Shown piece after piece: positions 14,942 to 24,229 of a DNA stretch of 24,229 nt. The first letter of the stretch is position 1, and every line of letters starts with the position of its first letter. Position numbers and translations under genes: made by a program. Source of the DNA: Pelargonium cotyledonis (taxonomy: Eukaryota; Streptophyta; Magnoliopsida; Geraniales; Geraniaceae); contig JAYMTA010000782.1 of NCBI GenBank assembly GCA_036897625.1, positions 1 through 24,229 of the forward strand, given 5' to 3'. The notes beneath the pieces are model-generated. The model ran no database searches, was not told the DNA's origin, and was given only the letters and a program-made list of their open reading frames with translations.

Positions 14942-16418
14942 ATTCATTGCAAGCTCAAGCTCTGGTGATTTTTTCTCTCCCTGTGGGGTAATAACAATTT
15001 TGATCATGTAAAAGTAGTCCTTTTTATAATATTTCTTACATTATGCCTTACATTGCTAATGAGTAATGATAAATTTTGTCAATTTATGAGTATTCAATTA
15101 GTTTTGATCTTTGTGTGAACTCATAGAGGGGTAGTTTCCATCTCACTGCTGTAATGTTCCTTAAGTTCTCTTTTTGAACCACAGTATGCAATCTGTTTCA
15201 CCGATTGTGACTCAATTGTTCTTTACTTTTGGTTTGGGAATCCAAAGCTGGCTAAGTTTGAGATTGAAACATTAATTGTTAGATGGGGGTCTTGGTTCAG
15301 ACATTCAATCTATTGAGTGATATGATGTCCTATAATTTTTAGTTAACATTGACATTTTAGGAAGATTTGCTTATCCAGTGTTTACCATCTATCGAAAATT
15401 GTTTGCTGAAACGACTGGCATATCAAACAAGCCTTTTTAGTGCCCAGTAAGCTAATGTAAGACGTGCTTGAAGAAAAACTTCAACTCCAGGGCAGGGAGG
15501 TAGATTTACTCAACTACGACGTGCTATTAGTTTGTTAGTTAGGTTTTTATCTGGATGCTTCGCTTGCTTAGCCTGAGGCCAGGTGCCGGTTCTTTTTTTG
15601 GGAATCAGATTGTTAATATTGTTTCAAATTATTAGCTTTCCATTTGTTTTGGAACAACAAACCTACATTTGTTCTCAGTCAGAAAAGATGGAGATACAAA
15701 TTTGTTGTTGAGTTTAATGTTACTGTCTTGTTTCTACATAGTGTATATCAAAGACATGCTCAACACTTGTAATAGCATAGTTCTGGGACAGCTCCTTCTG
15801 TAAGGAAAGCTGTACTCTCATAAACAACTCTCAGATACTGTTGCTTGGTTCTGTACTGTCTGATACACCTACATATTTAGATACTCACAGGGTTTTGTTA
15901 TGCTTGTGTTTGATTTCACCTACATAATATGATTGCAAAAGAAGAAAAAAGATGGAGATACTTGGTTTTAATCAGGTTATGGAAACAGAAGCAAACACCT
16001 TTATTCTAAGAGAATTCTATACTCGTTATATAAAAGTAAAGATGGGAGAATAAATCCAAAACTCATCTATTTTGTATCACCATGAACCTTATCTTTGAAA
16101 GTTACTATGGGTTATGTCATTTGCAAACAAACAATTATAATTTGAGAAAAAACAATCCTATCTACTCAAATTTAGTCAAATAAATTATTAATTTAATTTT
16201 GAGTCATATTACATAATTAATTCAGCACAAAATGTGCACTAGTTGAGCAACCAGTCTCTGAAAGTCTTCCAAAAAGTCAACCAAACTGTGTTATTTTTAA
16301 TTTTTTTACAATTACTATGCCTAAAATTACTGAACCCTAGTTGTGTTAATTATTTATATAAAAATGTAGTTGGTTTTCTTTACCCTTTTAATCAGTTACA
16401 AAAAAATTGGGGATTGAA
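14942..16418. other. Spacer between the L1-domain gene and PGPP1
   Basis: T/A-rich intergenic DNA. The last 300 bp are very AT-rich (16130-16240) and probably contain the PGPP1 promoter and leader. I see no gene, tRNA or clear transposon end. Confidence 0.6.
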
Positions 16419-17936
16419 ATGCAGTCCATTTCTGTATCTTCCCTGCCCAGTTCCTCTTCTACTTCTTACCCAATCCCTAACCACCATTCTCACTCCCACG
16501 CCAATCCTCACCACCAGCGTCATCGTCATCAACACAAGCACCTCTCTGCTCTCTCCTTCTCCAAGAACCATACTTATTTCCCAGAAACCCACGCCCTCAA
16601 TCTCTCCACCTCCACCAACCAATACGACAAGAAATCCAATTCCTACCCTTTTCACGACTACGCTTTGTTTCCTCAATTCTACTCTTCGGTCGATGCAAAC
16701 GACGCTGCCGAGCAAAACCCAGATCCCCAAATCCGGAGGGAACGGGAAGAGGAGCTGTTTCGGAGTGAGAGTGAAGCTTTCGACTCCGAGGGACTTCTCA
16801 CGAACATGTGGTGGACAGACTTCAAAGCCGCGTTGGGTCAGAGGTTGAATCTCGAGGGCATTGCTTCCTCGGCGGCGGTGGTTGTTCGAGACCGTCATTT
16901 GCTGCTGCCGCATGTTTCGGTGCCGGATATAAGGTACATTGATTGGGCCGAACTGCAAAGGAGGGGTTTTAAAGGTGTTGTGTTCGACAAGGACAATACG
17001 ATTACTGTTCCGTACTCTTTGAAACCATGGGGTCCTCTTGGGGCTTCTCTAGATCGGTGCAAATCGGTGTTTGGTGACGATATTGCGGTTTTTAGCAACT
17101 CTGCTGGTAATTTCAGATTGACCCATCAGCTAAATGTTCTTGTTTTGCATGTTTTGGAGTCTTAATGTCTAATGGCTCTTGTTTTGATGAATTAGGACTC
17201 TACGAGTATGATCATAATGGATCAAAAGCAAGGCAACTTGAAGCTGCAATTGGAATTAAGGTCATAAGACATAGTAAGTGTTAGTTTCTGTGATAAAAAT
17301 TCAAACTTTAGGACCAGAGTTAGTCAATTTGGAAAATTTTCATTTATGAATATGTAGATTTTAGCTCAACCTCAGTTGAAGCAGAAAGTGTGTTTTTTAG
17401 CTCAACCTTAGTTATTATTTTGTCATGATCTAGAGGTGAAAAAACCAGCTGGAAGTGCAGAAGAAGTTGAGGAACACTTTGGTTGCAAATCTTCACAACT
17501 TATCATGGTAAATTGGATTACATTAACCTGCTTGAATTGCAGTTTTGGGTATCACTTTGTTGATGGATTAATCATATGTTTGTGGCAGGTTGGGGATCGA
17601 CCCTTTACTGACATTGTTTACGGGAATCGAAACGGGTTTCTGACTATTTTAACTGAACCATTAAGTTATGCTGAGGAGCCATATATTGTTAGGCTGGTTA
17701 GTGTTCTGTTAGTTCCATTATCTTCTTTCTGTGCTACAGGCAATTGATAATATTCTGAAATGTTTTGATTGATTGTTAGTTGAATTGTACTTGATTTGGA
17801 ATTGAAATTGCAGGTTAGGAAACTCGAAAACGCCCTTGTAAAGTATTATATAAGAAGAGGAAGGAAGCCCATCAGTCACAGTCTACTACCAGTACCAGAT
17901 GTTGTGCACTGTGTGAGAGATCCGCCGCTCATGTAA
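16419..17936 (+). CDS. PGPP1: Plastid phosphatidylglycerophosphate phosphatase (PGPP1, HAD family; 5 exons, 356 aa)
   Basis: Exons: 16419-17106, 17196-17273, 17434-17507, 17589-17696, 17814-17936; total 1071 bp, all GT-AG. The enzyme removes phosphate from phosphatidylglycerophosphate to give phosphatidylglycerol, a lipid needed for thylakoids. HAD motifs: I VVFDKDNTIT (nucleophile Asp190, Asp192), II FSNSAG (225-230), III a Lys in KKPAG (258-262), IV GDRPFTD (282-288), then IVYGNRNGFLTILTEPLS. This layout is the YqeG/PGPP1 branch; Arabidopsis PGPP1 has about 343 aa. The Ser-rich N-terminus fits a chloroplast transit peptide but contains an unusual stretch with ten His in residues 22-41. The ATG at 16419 is the first in frame; the TTG at 16407 is not a plant start. 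Its neighbour PMD1 is also its neighbour in Arabidopsis. Confidence 0.94.
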
Positions 17937-18716
17937 GAAACATTGTGATGTATGCAGGGTAGACTATTTGTTGTAGTTATGAATTGAGCGTTTTGGCTAT
18001 AATAGTATTTATTAATGAAAACCACAAGAAAATTTTTAAATTGTCGTCTTTTTTTATATAAACTAGCATTTGAGCAGAAGACTAGCAATGGAGGGTCGAA
18101 TGATAACTTCACGATTATTCTCTAAAGCAGCATTGTGTTTACTGTTGGCTATTTGCCATTTGGACCTCTGAATAGATTCAAAGGTACATTTATTTGGAGG
18201 TCTTAAACATTATCACAGCAATACTACCACTGACAGTAGCTTAGATGGGAGTTTGTGTATTCATATTGTCAATTATGTTCTATTCCAGTGCTTAAGATTA
18301 GATATTATAGTTATGAATGTAACCGGAGTTTGTGTATTCATATTCCCGGTCATAAGCAAACATTTCCATTATTTTTTGTTCTGTATATATCTTGGTGGCA
18401 AAACTCGTGTGTATATGAACTAATGTGTCAATTTGTGTTCAATTGTGCATATTCTTTCTTATCACGGTAGCACTTGAATGTCATCAAAGTCTTAGATATA
18501 ACGTGAGTTTTTTGTATGTTAGATATTGTGTTTAGATTGGATAATATAACGTTCATCACAGTTCTTGTTGAAAGTTGAGAGTGCTTGTTTGATGTCCAAT
18601 TTTCCGGGATGATTCTTGGGTTTGGTTTTGGATTTGTTTGCTTTGTCCAGGGATGGCTGAGAGGTCAATGGCTGGATCTTCTGATGTAGAAACAAATGTG
18701 ATTCAGCGTCCCCTAG
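17937..18716. other. PGPP1 3' region and spacer
   Basis: The 3' UTR is followed by AT-rich spacer. A 20-bp exact direct repeat is present at 18248-18267 and 18325-18344. The palindrome CCCCTAGGGG (18710-18719) marks the edge of the SINE-like element. No gene is recognised. Confidence 0.55.
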
Positions 18717-18826
18717 GGGATGGCGTAATGGTCAAGAACACACTTCATATTGGAGGTCGTGGGTTCAAATCTCATTGCGTCTAGTGGGGTTTGTGTTTCA
18801 ATAGCTACTATTTGTTAAAAAAAAAA
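18717..18826 (+). mobile_element. Short tRNA-headed SINE-like element with poly(A)
   Basis: An A-box-like TGGCGTAATGG (18721-18731) is followed about 30 bp later by a good B box GGTTCAAATCT (18762-18772). These are the two parts of an internal RNA polymerase III promoter. A short body and an A10 tail (18817-18826) follow. No acceptor stem or clover-leaf can be drawn, so it is not a working tRNA gene. A clear target-site duplication is not visible; only CTAG is shared between the flanks (18713-18716 and 18827-18830). It looks like an old SINE copy, mobilised in the past by a LINE. The 5' limit is uncertain. Confidence 0.6.
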
Positions 18827-19719
18827 CTAGAGTACAGTTTATTAGGATCCAATTGCTGGAGGTTTGTGCATTCCAGAGTATTTTTGAACAATTAACATGA
18901 TGGGATCAGCAAATTGAGAACCCCCGACGAGACTTATTGCAATATTAGAAAAAATAATATTTAAATGATTAATCTAATCAACATATAATAATCCTGAACA
19001 CAAAATATGCAGGGGAAAATCAAAATCCTGAACATATAAATTTGTATTTCAGTTGCAGTGATTATAAACTGTAAAAAAAAAAATAAAAAAAAATTGGTAA
19101 CATTGTTAACAGAAATTAACAGAATATACTGTGTATGATTTTCAGCTAAATATAGTTACAAAAGAGCTATTAATCAATATTGAAAAATGCTACCATGGTT
19201 GACCCCATGGTCTTCTATTTACCCCATGTTTCTCTGTATAGGTGAACTGGTTCTTTAGCTGAATTATCAATCTATGTCTCTCTTCGTCTCCAACGTCTGC
19301 GATCTTCATGACACTCTAATTTTCCGGACAAGATTTAAATATGAAAAAAGCTATTGTTAATTTACAACAACATATACATACACATGTACTTAATAAACAG
19401 AACATTTTACATTTGTTACCTTTTAAAGTGAAAGGTCTCCTACTATACGCTCAGGTAAATTATTCCTTGCCGAGCAAATGATACACAAGTTTTGTCAAAG
19501 TTCATATAAAATATTTTTACATATTCACTCATTAGACCAACAAATATAACATATTACTTCACTAACCTTTTATGTTAGATGTTAACTTCATGTTCTTGGC
19601 CTCACTTCCATCTCTACAGCTTCTTCTCTTCCCATGCTCATAAAATCTACATGTAAATTGAAAACAAAAGTAAATGAGAAGAGTGTTAATAGACTGTTAA
19701 TAAAAGGAGATATCATATG
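18827..19719. other. AT-rich spacer downstream of the F-box gene
   Basis: AT-rich DNA with an A-rich tract at 19072-19092. The F-box gene on the minus strand ends at 19720, so its 3' UTR should lie at the right edge here. No gene or clear repeat is recognised. Confidence 0.5.
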
Positions 19720-21156
19720 TTACGAACAATTTACTCTAAACAGATATGGTGTTATCCAGAGTGGTGGACAAGAATGAGAATATAAACCCGAGGCTAAAGT
19801 TTTCAACATCAATGGTTGTGGCGTGTGTTGAAAACCTTTGTCATCAAACATTTCTCCTACATTTTCTCCAAGAGGCCTCGCTCCAAAATATCTCTCCCCA
19901 ATATGGAAGACTCCGATATCAGACCCATCGCTCTGCTTACAGAAGGCTTTATCGTCAAGAAAGTATATACAGTTGGGCATCAAAGATAAGCTGGAAGAAA
20001 CCGGAACAGCAAAAGCATTGGCTGTCCCTACGAAAAGACAATAGTCTCCCAACGACTTGACACGCTTCCAATACTTAGCGGACAAATCAATTTTGTAAAT
20101 TTCAAAATCGTAAGTCAGAGTAATCTTTGATATCCAGAGGAAGATCAAAGTAAGCTGGATTGACATAACGAAGAACCAAATAGAGCTCGCCTCCAACATC
20201 AACAAGATACTTCTTTCGATGATACTCATGTCCAAGCCCCCTTTCTCTATGAATCATATCAGGAGGTGATTGTGCGAACTCTTTAAGGATTAATTCCACG
20301 TTGTCGGAAAGTTCCAAAGTGACAATGTTTCCGGTATCCCATTTACAACCATATAATGAATTCCCCGGAAATTTAAAATGTCTCCCAAATCAGCATTATG
20401 AACAACAGACCAGACAGTGTCTGTACTTGGTTTTGCATATAGCACCTCGTTTTTTAAGTAATCTTCCATGGTTGGAATGAGTACTACCTGAACATTAAAA
20501 TTAGGTTAAATTTGACCGTACTACATTATCATAGACACAGAATTCAATCTGATGAAAAGACAAAAAATTCAATCTTGAAAACCTAAAATCAAGCTATCAT
20601 GAATTCAATAAATTCGAGGAATGATTGTTACCATGCAATCAGGAGAGTCGGGACTGGCCGTCAAGATTGCCTTTTCCAAGTAGTTGGGACGACAAACGAT
20701 TTTTTTAACATAATCCTTGCCTTCTCGAGAAGGATATTTGTTGGAGAAGTAGGGCAAGAGGTTGGGGAGAGGAATGGAGGCTCTGGATATGGGATTATAC
20801 AGATTGATGTCCATACCGGAATCGCTGTTGCTGTTGTAAGTGATGATCCAGCCGAACGGAGAGCCCCAGCATCGCCGTCCGTTGGTCTCCGGCGGAGATT
20901 CAATGTTGAACACTTGATCGCTGCCAAATCTGTAGAAGCTCCGAGAAGGAGAGTCTTGTTTTGGTGCCAGCATCAACCACGGAGCCGATTCGGAGATGCG
21001 GTACGGGGCGATTACAGCGCGCCACGACCGACACACAGCAGCGAACACAACGCAAGTCGCAATGGAGTCGATTTTCTCTGCAATCAAGGTCAGTATCTCC
21101 GCCGGAGTACCATCGGACCAATCTCCGGCCATCCTCTTCCTTTTCTCTCCGGCCAT
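19720..21156 (-). pseudogene. F-box/DUF295 (KIB-type beta-propeller) gene with two compensating frameshifts
   Basis: Exon 1 runs from 21156 down to 20632 (donor ATG|GTAACA), exon 2 from 20487 (after TTCAG) to the stop at 19720-19722. Exon 1 begins MAGEKRKRMAGDWSDG and has an F-box (about residues 15-50, core AAVCRSWRAV), followed by the propeller start. Exon 2 holds typical DUF295 blocks: RKKYLVDVGGELYLVLRYV, EIYKIDLSAKYWKRVKSLGD, PNCIYFLDD and the end PPLWITPYLF. The middle of exon 2 (about 20335 to 20115) is in another frame: one base is missing near 20340 and one extra base is present near 20112. Frame is then restored, so only about 75 residues are affected, but the first shift leads to an early stop. 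Intact members are SCF adaptors of about 400 aa; this one would be about 430. Recent decay or base-calling error are both possible. Confidence 0.82.
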
Positions 21157-21276
21157 GAGCCCTAATATAAATTTTGACTAGTACAAATTTAGGTGTCGGC
21201 GTTAAAGTAAACGTATTAACGCCAAAGTGTTGTTTATTTACAAGTGATCTTTATTATTGTGTTTAACCGCATGAGT

Positions 21277-21470
21277 CTAGGGTTGTGCACGGTCGGTCAA
21301 CTGGTCTAGGATAGCGGAAAAGCGAACCAGACCGATGTAGTCGGTTTTAGCCAAATTCAAAATTGTGACCAACCGGTCTTAATGTATTAATTACATCGAA
21401 CAAGTTGATTCGATTGTCGGATTGTCGGTCTACATTCCTTTTTAAAACCGAATCGTTAAAATTTGATATA
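21277..21470. repeat. Possible decayed hAT-like palindromic repeat
   Basis: The left edge CTAGGGTTGTGCACGGTCGG (21278-21297) resembles the ends of common plant non-autonomous elements with GGTTGTGCACGGT termini. The interior alternates CGGTC/GACCG and AACCGG pieces that can pair with one another (GGTCGGTCAACTGGTCT against ACCAGACCG and GACCAACCGG). A matching right end is not clear. Family and limits are uncertain. Confidence 0.3.
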
Positions 21471-21778
21471 ATAAGCTTATTTTTGTTTGGGGCTGCAAAA
21501 TATTCATATGGGTTTTGACTTCACAATGCACATTAAAGACACTAGTTTTAGACATTCATTCCGCAATTCAACTACATAATTAAGAAATTTAACGTAACGA
21601 GTATTTCTCTTATTTTTATAAAAAAAAAATGCTTCTACAAGACTGAAAATTTTGTTTAGATGCATTGTTTTTGGTTTACAAAATTCTAATTAAAGGAATA
21701 TTTATGTCCTACAAAACAAAGATAAAAATGTGTATATATAAATGACCCTCAATGTACTTTACAATGAAGATAAAGCCT

Positions 21779-21970
21779 CATGCACTAGGGTTGCCCAATT
21801 TAGCTGCCTTAGATGCTAAAATTCAAACTGATTGTTTGGTTGAATCTTGATTGAACAGTTTAGATCAGCTAAGTCATGCCCTAGGCTTGCCCAATTTAGC
21901 TGCCTTAGATACCAATTCTTTATCGAACCGATTAGATCAACAACTAAGTTTCAAGGATGTAATTATCAAA
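21779..21970. repeat. 96-bp tandem duplication (two copies)
   Basis: Two copies start with CATGCACTAGGGTTGCCCAA (21779) and CATGCCCTAGGCTTGCCCAA (21875), 96 bp apart. The first 40 bp of each are nearly identical (shared core TTGCCCAATTTAGCTGCCTT); the rest has diverged by substitutions and small indels. I recognise no family. Confidence 0.75.
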
Positions 21971-23027
21971 CGAGTCCTTAATTTGAAAGTTCAGAATTCA
22001 AACTAAATGCATATGCAGAAGTTCGGAGACCAATATGGAGTTTTTACCTTGATTCTAACCACAAACAAGGAGAGAGGTAAATGAATTGAAGTGTCGGGCG
22101 TCAAACAGTCGACTCAGAACTGATATGGACTAGGGGAATCCAAAGGTGACTTACCTACACATAAATGAGACAGATCAACCAAAGGTGCAAGCTGTGTCTT
22201 GCTCAAATACATGAGTGGTAGCATACAATACGAGAAAGTTAAAATAGTCAGACAGTCCATTATAAGTCCTGCAGAGGAAGGACACTTTTGCTTCCCCTCT
22301 TAACTCCTCTCCTAACATATTTGTGCTATTCCAACCACCTCTCTGCCATGGATTTCAATTCTTGAAGCCTTAAATGCTCTCTTCCTTTTTTATATCTCTC
22401 TGGCCATGCCACTGCCACTCTGCTTCTGCATCTAGCTACTCGGCTCCTATTGCACATGCAAGCCACCAACCGGACATTCGCGTGTGAGTAACAAGTAACG
22501 AGTCACTGAACAATGCATAAGTTTATCGAGTTCAAAGATACCGCAAACCTAATTAATAGGCCAATGCTAATGTATTCAGAAGAGAAACAAGGAGTTAACG
22601 GAACCCAAAACCACAAACTAAAGTTCGTGCGCGTGTTTCCTAAGTTTTTGAGATGATATGATCAAGAGGCCCGAATTTGAATTAAACATCAAAGATTTTG
22701 TGAGTAAGTTCAGTAGTTCAACTTTGAGCTTTTTCGTGATTAAACAAACAAGTGATTGTCGTTAGGCTCCTTAACTCCTGCCAATAACCTGTTGACGAAC
22801 ATAATTGACTGTTGTTGACCGGTAAATTCTTTTGCATGTTGTTAGCCCTCCTTTAGAACGGACTTAACGATCAATGTCGGTAAACAATGTCACGTCAACA
22901 GGTTAACACACCCATAGGCGACCACTTGTTTCTTCAATTTTGAAAAAGTTCAAGCACTACTTGAACCTAAAAGTTAAAACTATTCAAAGAGTTTCTGGGT
23001 CTATATATCTAAGGTATTGCAGAACAA

Positions 23028-23035
23028 TAAATGCA
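23028..23035 (+). promoter_or_regulatory. Distal L1-box match (TAAATGCA)
   Basis: This is an exact TAAATGCA, the HD-ZIP IV (ATML1/PDF2) binding motif, 575 bp upstream of the PDF1 start codon. A further exact copy lies at 22004-22011. Given the AT-rich context, chance occurrence is possible for these two. Confidence 0.3.
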
Positions 23036-23451
23036 ATGCATTTTATTGGAGGGAAAAAGATGAAAGTGATTAATGGGAGTCAATGCATAACATAGCTAAT
23101 ACTTAAGAGTTCTACAGGGAGCATACCAATGTGCCACAACAATGGAAGCATTTCCATGTGTATGCGGTGTAGCGTGTTGTGCGCTTTCTGCCATTCTATT
23201 ATATCACAAGGTTAAAACCGATATTTGAATCACAATAACATAACTTTTCAGATCTTTAACCCCTCACCAGTTAAACGATTAATGCAGAATAGTATGAGAC
23301 CCAAATTACAGAAAAAGAAAGCATCCCAAGAATTCTAGAGAAAATTTTATCAAAAAATATATATATAATCATGTGGAATCTGTGTATGTGTGTGTTCATG
23401 ACCTGCATGAGTAAGCATTATTGTAGCAGTGCAAAATATTAATAGTAGAAA

Positions 23452-23459
23452 TAAATGCA
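23452..23459 (+). promoter_or_regulatory. L1 box of PDF1 (TAAATGCA)
   Basis: An exact TAAATGCA starts 151 bp upstream of the PDF1 ATG at 23603. The L1 box is the established element that gives epidermis-specific expression of Arabidopsis PDF1, through ATML1 and PDF2, and it lies at a similar short distance there. Motif identity, gene identity and position agree, so a working site is likely. Confidence 0.75.
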
Positions 23460-23602
23460 CTTCAACTAACAGCAAACTCCTCCACCCGCTGATATTTACT
23501 ACTTCTCGGCCACCTTATATTCATAGCTCCCTCCAAGCACCATCTCACACAATCCTCTTTATTTCTTCAAACTTCTTTGCTTGTAGAGAACAGAGGAAAG
23601 AG

Positions 23603-24229
23603 ATGGAGATGGCGCGAAGCAAACAAGCTTCTCCATTGGTATGGATTTTGGTAGCTGGGTTGCTCTCTCAGAACCTTCTCATGGTGATGTCCACAAGCTT
23701 TGAGGATCAAAAGACCTACTACTCTCCAGACCCACATGCCGGAACCGGAAGCCCACCCTCTGGTCACTTTCTAGCCTCTTGCATTTCGGTTTTATATATA
23801 CACTATTAATCAGAAGAAAAATGCTGTTCTTGCCATGCTAAAGTCAAAGCTCATATACATAATGCGTAGACTAAAACAAAAGTTTTTGTTCTTACCTGCA
23901 GGTTCACATGGCGGCCATCACCATGTACCTTCACCATCACATGGTTCAGGTTCAGGAGGTAGCTATGGAGGCACACCACCTTCTCATGGGACTCCAGGTG
24001 TAAATTGCGGAAACCCGTCCCACGACCCTCGTACTCCATCAACACCATCACACAACCCATCTCCATCGCACCACCCAACACCATCACACAACCCGACCCC
24101 TTCAACACCATCCTACACCCCAACCCCGTCAGTACCATCGCACAACCCGACCCCATCTACACCATCCTACACCCCTACTCCATCAGTACCATCGCACAAC
24201 CCGAGCCCATACACACCATCCTACACTCC
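23603..24229 (+). CDS. PDF1: PROTODERMAL FACTOR 1-like proline-rich extracellular protein (5' part, runs off the window)
   Basis: Exon 1 is 23603-23762, the intron 23763-23901 (GT...CTGCAG), and exon 2 starts at 23902 and is still open at 24229. About 162 residues are visible. Residues 1-32 form a signal peptide (hydrophobic core about 12-29). The mature start FEDQKTYYSPDPH is followed by a Gly/Ser/His-rich stretch, a single Cys in GVNCGNPSHDP, and a Pro-rich region built from 18-residue repeats (PSHNPTPSTPSYTPTPSV). This is the layout of plant PDF1, a putative cell-wall protein made in the L1 layer of shoot tips and in fibres or trichomes. Arabidopsis PDF1 is about 300 aa, so roughly half is missing here. 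ATG 23603 was chosen because it directly precedes the signal peptide; a second ATG follows two codons later. Confidence 0.9.
24081..24229 (+). repeat. 54-bp in-frame tandem repeat in PDF1
   Basis: Units start at 24081, 24135 and 24189 (CCATCACACAACCCGACCCC and close variants), an exact 54-bp spacing that codes 18 residues each. At least 2.7 units are present and the array continues past the window end. Shorter, looser PSHNPSPSHHP units precede it. Such arrays in wall proteins change length by slippage or unequal crossing over. Confidence 0.9.

Larger units (their letters stand above)
21157..23451. other. Repeat-bearing spacer between the F-box gene and PDF1
   Basis: The left part is the F-box promoter. 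It contains a small hairpin, GGCGTTAA (21198-21205) with TTAACGCC (21216-21223). Next come a palindromic decayed repeat (21277-21470) and a 96-bp tandem duplication (21779-21970). A CT-rich stretch (22300-22440) has a 43-codon open frame on the minus strand. The right part is AT-rich PDF1 promoter. No gene is recognised with confidence. Confidence 0.55.

Noticed and set aside
14303-15007. 234-codon minus-strand frame opposite the Lys/Glu-rich tail of the L1-domain gene
   Set aside because: It arises from the purine-rich plus strand (few stops on the complement). The product is a featureless Leu/Ser/His-rich peptide.
16243-16848. 201-codon plus-strand frame overlapping PGPP1 exon 1
   Set aside because: It is out of frame with the recognised PGPP1 exon and is a product of the C-rich transit-peptide coding sequence.
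18721-18790. tRNA gene
   Set aside because: A and B boxes are present, but there is no acceptor stem or anticodon arm and a poly(A) tail follows; SINE-like is the better reading.
23142-23228. 28-codon Cys-containing frame starting ATGGAAGCATTTCC
   Set aside because: Too short, with no signal peptide or cysteine spacing of a known peptide family; probably chance in the PDF1 promoter.

Overview
The window is nuclear DNA of a flowering plant, almost certainly a core eudicot. The evidence is AT-rich GT-AG introns, typical plant gene families, a Stowaway-type MITE, a tRNA-headed SINE-like element, and long AT-rich spacers. The species cannot be read from the sequence.

Layout from left to right: (1) 1-5474 (+), a complete ten-coding-exon MAP kinase of the TDY class, recognisable as MPK20, with overlapping upstream ORFs in its leader. 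(2) 7918-8304 (+), a single-exon non-DNA-binding HLH protein of the PAR1/PAR2 type, with a cluster of PIF-type E-boxes about 0.84-1.06 kb upstream. (3) 10966-11898 (+), a coiled-coil, tail-anchored PMD1/PMD2-type peroxisome and mitochondrion division factor, with a probable 5' UTR intron. (4) 12867-13085, a Stowaway MITE. (5) 13721-14941 (+), a ribosomal-L1-domain gene that keeps one frame for 407 codons but carries two internal stop codons. (6) 16419-17936 (+), a five-exon plastid HAD phosphatase, PGPP1. (7) about 18717-18826, a short SINE-like element. (8) 19720-21156 (-), an F-box/DUF295 gene disrupted by two mutually compensating one-base frameshifts. (9) 21190-22500, decayed repeats, including a 96-bp tandem duplication. 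(10) 23603-24229 and beyond (+), the 5' part of PROTODERMAL FACTOR 1 (PDF1), with an L1 box 151 bp upstream of the start codon.

The genes are not an operon-like system and have unrelated jobs: signalling, shade response, organelle division, phosphatidylglycerol synthesis and epidermal wall protein. What ties them together is microsynteny. MPK20, PAR1 and PDF1 lie close together on Arabidopsis chromosome 2 (from memory At2g42880, At2g42870, At2g42840). PAR2, PMD1 and PGPP1 are neighbours on chromosome 3 (At3g58850, At3g58840, At3g58830). The window therefore looks like the ancestral gene order that Arabidopsis split between two duplicated segments. The points most worth a second look are the two very lightly damaged genes and the conserved-looking regulatory sites. 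I saw no clear sign of an undescribed multi-gene system.
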